From Valencia hispanica (Eukaryota; Chordata; Actinopteri; Cyprinodontiformes; Valenciidae): 64,000 bases of DNA. Shown here in pieces: positions 35,405 to 64,000 of this stretch. A program made the translations under genes and the position numbers. A model generated the notes under the pieces. It was not told the origin of the DNA and searched no databases. It worked only from the letters and a program-made list of their open reading frames with translations. The DNA lies in assembly GCA_963556495.2 (NCBI GenBank), contig OY747716.1, forward strand, positions 36,661,818 through 36,725,817. The letters are read 5' to 3'. How positions within the stretch are numbered: position 1 is the stretch's first letter; each line of letters begins with the position of its first letter.

Positions 35405-37043
35405 TCTTAAATGAAAAGTAAAATTTATTATTCCTGAACCACAAAATAGACTTCTTTGGTTGTACAAATTCACTAGTTACAGTCTTATATGAGCTATAAC
35501 CCTTGACCCTAGGACTTCTGGCCCCACACCGTCTGGCCTGTTAGCAAGTTAAAGCCCCCCAAAAGAACTCGAGATAAAAAGAATAAAACACAGAAAACAT
35601 AAAAACACGGCATCAATGTAGTGAAACCCATCTGGAAAAAAAAATGTTACCTACAAAAGGTAAAAAAAAAAAAAAAAAAGACAGAGCAAATGATCAACTG
35701 AATTTCAGTCAGTGAGAGCAACACGTAAAACTAATCATAGACCCTAGATTAAATTAACAAAATGCTGTGACGCTGTGATTCTGCAGAAAAACCCATGAGA
35801 TGCATGTTTCGCAGCTCTCCCAGTTATACGTGAAGAGAGCCTCCCAACACCAAGCCGTAACCTCACCCAGATGCTCCAGCAGTCCAGACAGGCTCAGTTA
35901 CTTACCCACGTTTTATCTTCTTCCCTTCAGCTTTTGTACATTATTCACACGATAAATGATTTTTTTTTTCTTTTCAGTCGCATCAGATTTAAATTAACCG
36001 TAGTCGGAAAAATAAAACTCCCTGCTAGCTTCACATTACTGTGGTAAAAACTCCAGAGAACGCAAAGATGCTAGGGTAGCCTTAATGGTTCACATTGATT
36101 TAAAAAACAAAAAAGAATCATACAAAAAAAACAACCCTTAAGCAGGGTAAGTACCATTGATAAATGATGCTAAAATGCATGATCCCAATAATTAATATGC
36201 TCAGTTGGTGAGTATCTGCTGCTGTTTCCAGTGTCGTTATTCTCTATAGGGGAATGTAACGCCGGTTAATCTAAACAGCGGCTGCAGAGATCAGAGAAAC
36301 CAAACATTTTAATCATGTTTACCACATTTCCCCCTGTGATTTAAGTGTCTTTATAACGTAGTGATATGCAATGATTATTACGATACGCCTCTCCGCTTGA
36401 GTCCGGAAGGATCGAATGGGTTGAAACTGTAGAATGAAGGCCTTTGATTTGTCTAAAAATGATCAAACAATAAATTATGATACAGTGGCAGTGAATAAAC
36501 GATATGTGCTTCGAGAGAGAAAAGATTTTCCACCATGTGTGACGATGAAGGCAGCAAGCCGTTCCCTCCGCAGTTAATATTTACACCCCAAATCATTAAA
36601 AACAGACACTTTACAGTCTAATCGCTGCAGTTAGTAAAACTATAACCCATTTCTTCTCCTTTCCACTATGATTTTTTTTCATATATATATATACAAACAG
36701 CGACATCACAATGGTGCAGAAATAAAAACAAAACAAAAAAACTAAAAACTTGGATCACCCTCAAGTTAAAATAGATCTGATCTACGAGGCAAACAGAAGA
36801 TTTAAGAAAATAATTTGTCTGTAAGTAGCTATCCTAGCTAACCACACTGACTCTTCCCCCATCCAGGGGCTGTTAAAGAGCTCGCCAACTCACCCACAGA
36901 CTATAAAGGCAAGACTGGCACGCAGGATATAAGTGAGTATCTATGTGTGGCGACTAAAAGCTTCAGAGTCTTTGCAGTGGTTATATTTGGATGGAGAGCT
37001 CGTCTCCGGTGGTTTCCTCTCTGGGTTCACGTTTTTGGTTGTG
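35405..37043 (-). other. scrib: scrib 3' untranslated region
   Basis: Follows the scrib stop codon. An AATAAA on the minus strand (plus 35424-35429) with cleavage expected about 15-25 bases further marks the probable transcript end near 35.40 kb. No transposon was recognised inside, in contrast with the scrib introns, which fits an exonic segment. A short TA/CA-type run lies near 36680. The 3' end is inferred from the signal only. Confidence 0.55.
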
Positions 37044-63104
<26,061 letters not shown>

Positions 63105-63174
63105 CTGAACAAAACAAAGAGTCCAACAGATTTTAATTTGAATATTTTGACCTATACTTCTTTTTAATTACTCA

Positions 63175-63717
63175 TTTAAAGCTACATTGTGTATGCTTTT
63201 GAGTTAATTCTTAGCAAAAACCCCTTTGTTCTTTCAAAAATATGTGCTCATTAATGTGTAATTACTTCCACCTACTAATGAAAGTATTCTCGTAAGTGTA
63301 GAATCTGCTATTCAGAATACATACGCGCGAGTCGCGCCAATGGCTGAATCCATGTTGAGCCTCCATCTTTGAAATACATTCGCCAACGAGGGACATTCCT
63401 GGAAATTATAGCTCCGCCTTTCGCGCTTTGGCTACACTCAGTTACACCTTGACGAATCCCAGAGGGAGATTCTCTACTCGCGACGCGGCAGACGTCTGAC
63501 TATATAACTAAATGCAATGTAGTTTTCTAAAGTAACCTCATTACTGGAAGGAACACTGGATGAAGTCGTAGTACTGGAAGCCATGTTAACCTTGGCATGA
63601 AACGCCCACCGTAGGAGTTAAAACGCGCTCGGAATGGGGGGGTGGGGCTAGTACGTAATATTCAGTTGGTTGTTTCAGCGCTAGATGGGAGAAGTTCTTA
63701 CACAATGTGGCTTTAAA
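63175..63717. mobile_element. MITE with TTTAAAGCTACATTGTGTA ends
   Basis: The left end TTTAAAGCTACATTGTGTA is mirrored by TTACACAATGTGGCTTTAAA at the right, with one mismatch. 543 bp, non-coding. The remainder of the window (63718-64000) shows no exon or repeat that I can support. Confidence 0.7.
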
Positions 63718-64000
63718 TATTTTCAGGAATGCAGAAGCAGGCGCATCATACAAGCACAAAAGAAGGATAAAGATTCTGCTATTTTCAGTATTGGCGAGCT
63801 GGTTAAAATAAAGCTCAAAATGTCCCAGAAGCTGTTCCTTCAGACTGCTTCTCTTAAACAGGGTGTCAGAATTAATCAGCAAATAAACTGGACATATTTA
63901 TTTAACATTAGCTCATTAGCTAACATTAGGTGGTGGGAGACGGAGGGACTCTGGCTAAAACAACATCACTGCTGGACAGTGTCTCCCGCCCTATGAATGA

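Overview
The window is teleost fish chromosomal DNA. It holds spliced vertebrate genes with GT-AG introns, fish-typical DNA transposons (hAT, Tc1/mariner, PIF/Harbinger and their short non-autonomous derivatives), L1/Tx1-like and L2-like LINEs, tRNA-derived SINEs, and long TA, CA and poly-G runs. A lily-type (GNA-like) mucus lectin gene, a class best known from spiny-rayed fishes such as pufferfish, supports an acanthomorph. I cannot name the species.

Positions 1-35,400 are gene-poor and repeat-rich. A decayed Tc1 transposase (1-278) is followed by an inverted-repeat element (460-2198) interrupted by a hAT copy (594-1940). Around 8.1-8.5 kb there is a promoter-like segment with a strong minus-strand splice donor, possibly the 5' end of an unidentified gene running towards position 1. 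A second hAT copy (about 13.78-15.60 kb) contains another hAT-type element (14351-15439), which itself carries an L2 3' end. A complete three-exon lectin gene lies at 16.37-17.19 kb (+). A truncated lectin exon lies in opposite orientation at 26.66-26.91 kb, fused in frame to a LINE reverse-transcriptase fragment. Between them sits an L1/Tx1 LINE (about 20.08-23.86 kb) split by an L2 copy (21382-23158). A GCTAGC-rich minisatellite (27401-28364, resuming 30357-30613) has received two insertions: a 2-kb element with direct repeats at its ends (28365-30356) and a minus-strand L1 (30614-34120) with a 13-bp target duplication.

Positions 35,400-63,104 (minus strand) are the 3' half of scrib (scribble planar cell polarity protein). 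I could place about 20 coding exons with matching splice sites and an almost continuous reading frame, from just after the PDZ region (beyond the right edge) to the stop at 37044 and a 1.6-kb 3'UTR. They encode the long, mostly disordered C-terminal tail. Features of note are an obligatory 17-nt micro-exon, a 150-nt phase-neutral exon, four copies of a short DY-x-x-hydrophobic-AA-hydrophobic-P motif, and an enlarged middle segment whose 54-kb exon has an unresolved 3' boundary. The introns hold at least nine datable DNA transposons, several with exact target-site duplications. The strip 63,175-63,717 is another such element.

No prokaryote-style system, CRISPR array or new multi-gene system was found. 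The most unusual items are the LINE-lectin chimeric ORF, the scrib tail motif and exon structure, and the minisatellite with its nested insertions. All exon calls come from reading splice sites and translations by eye; no database search was run.
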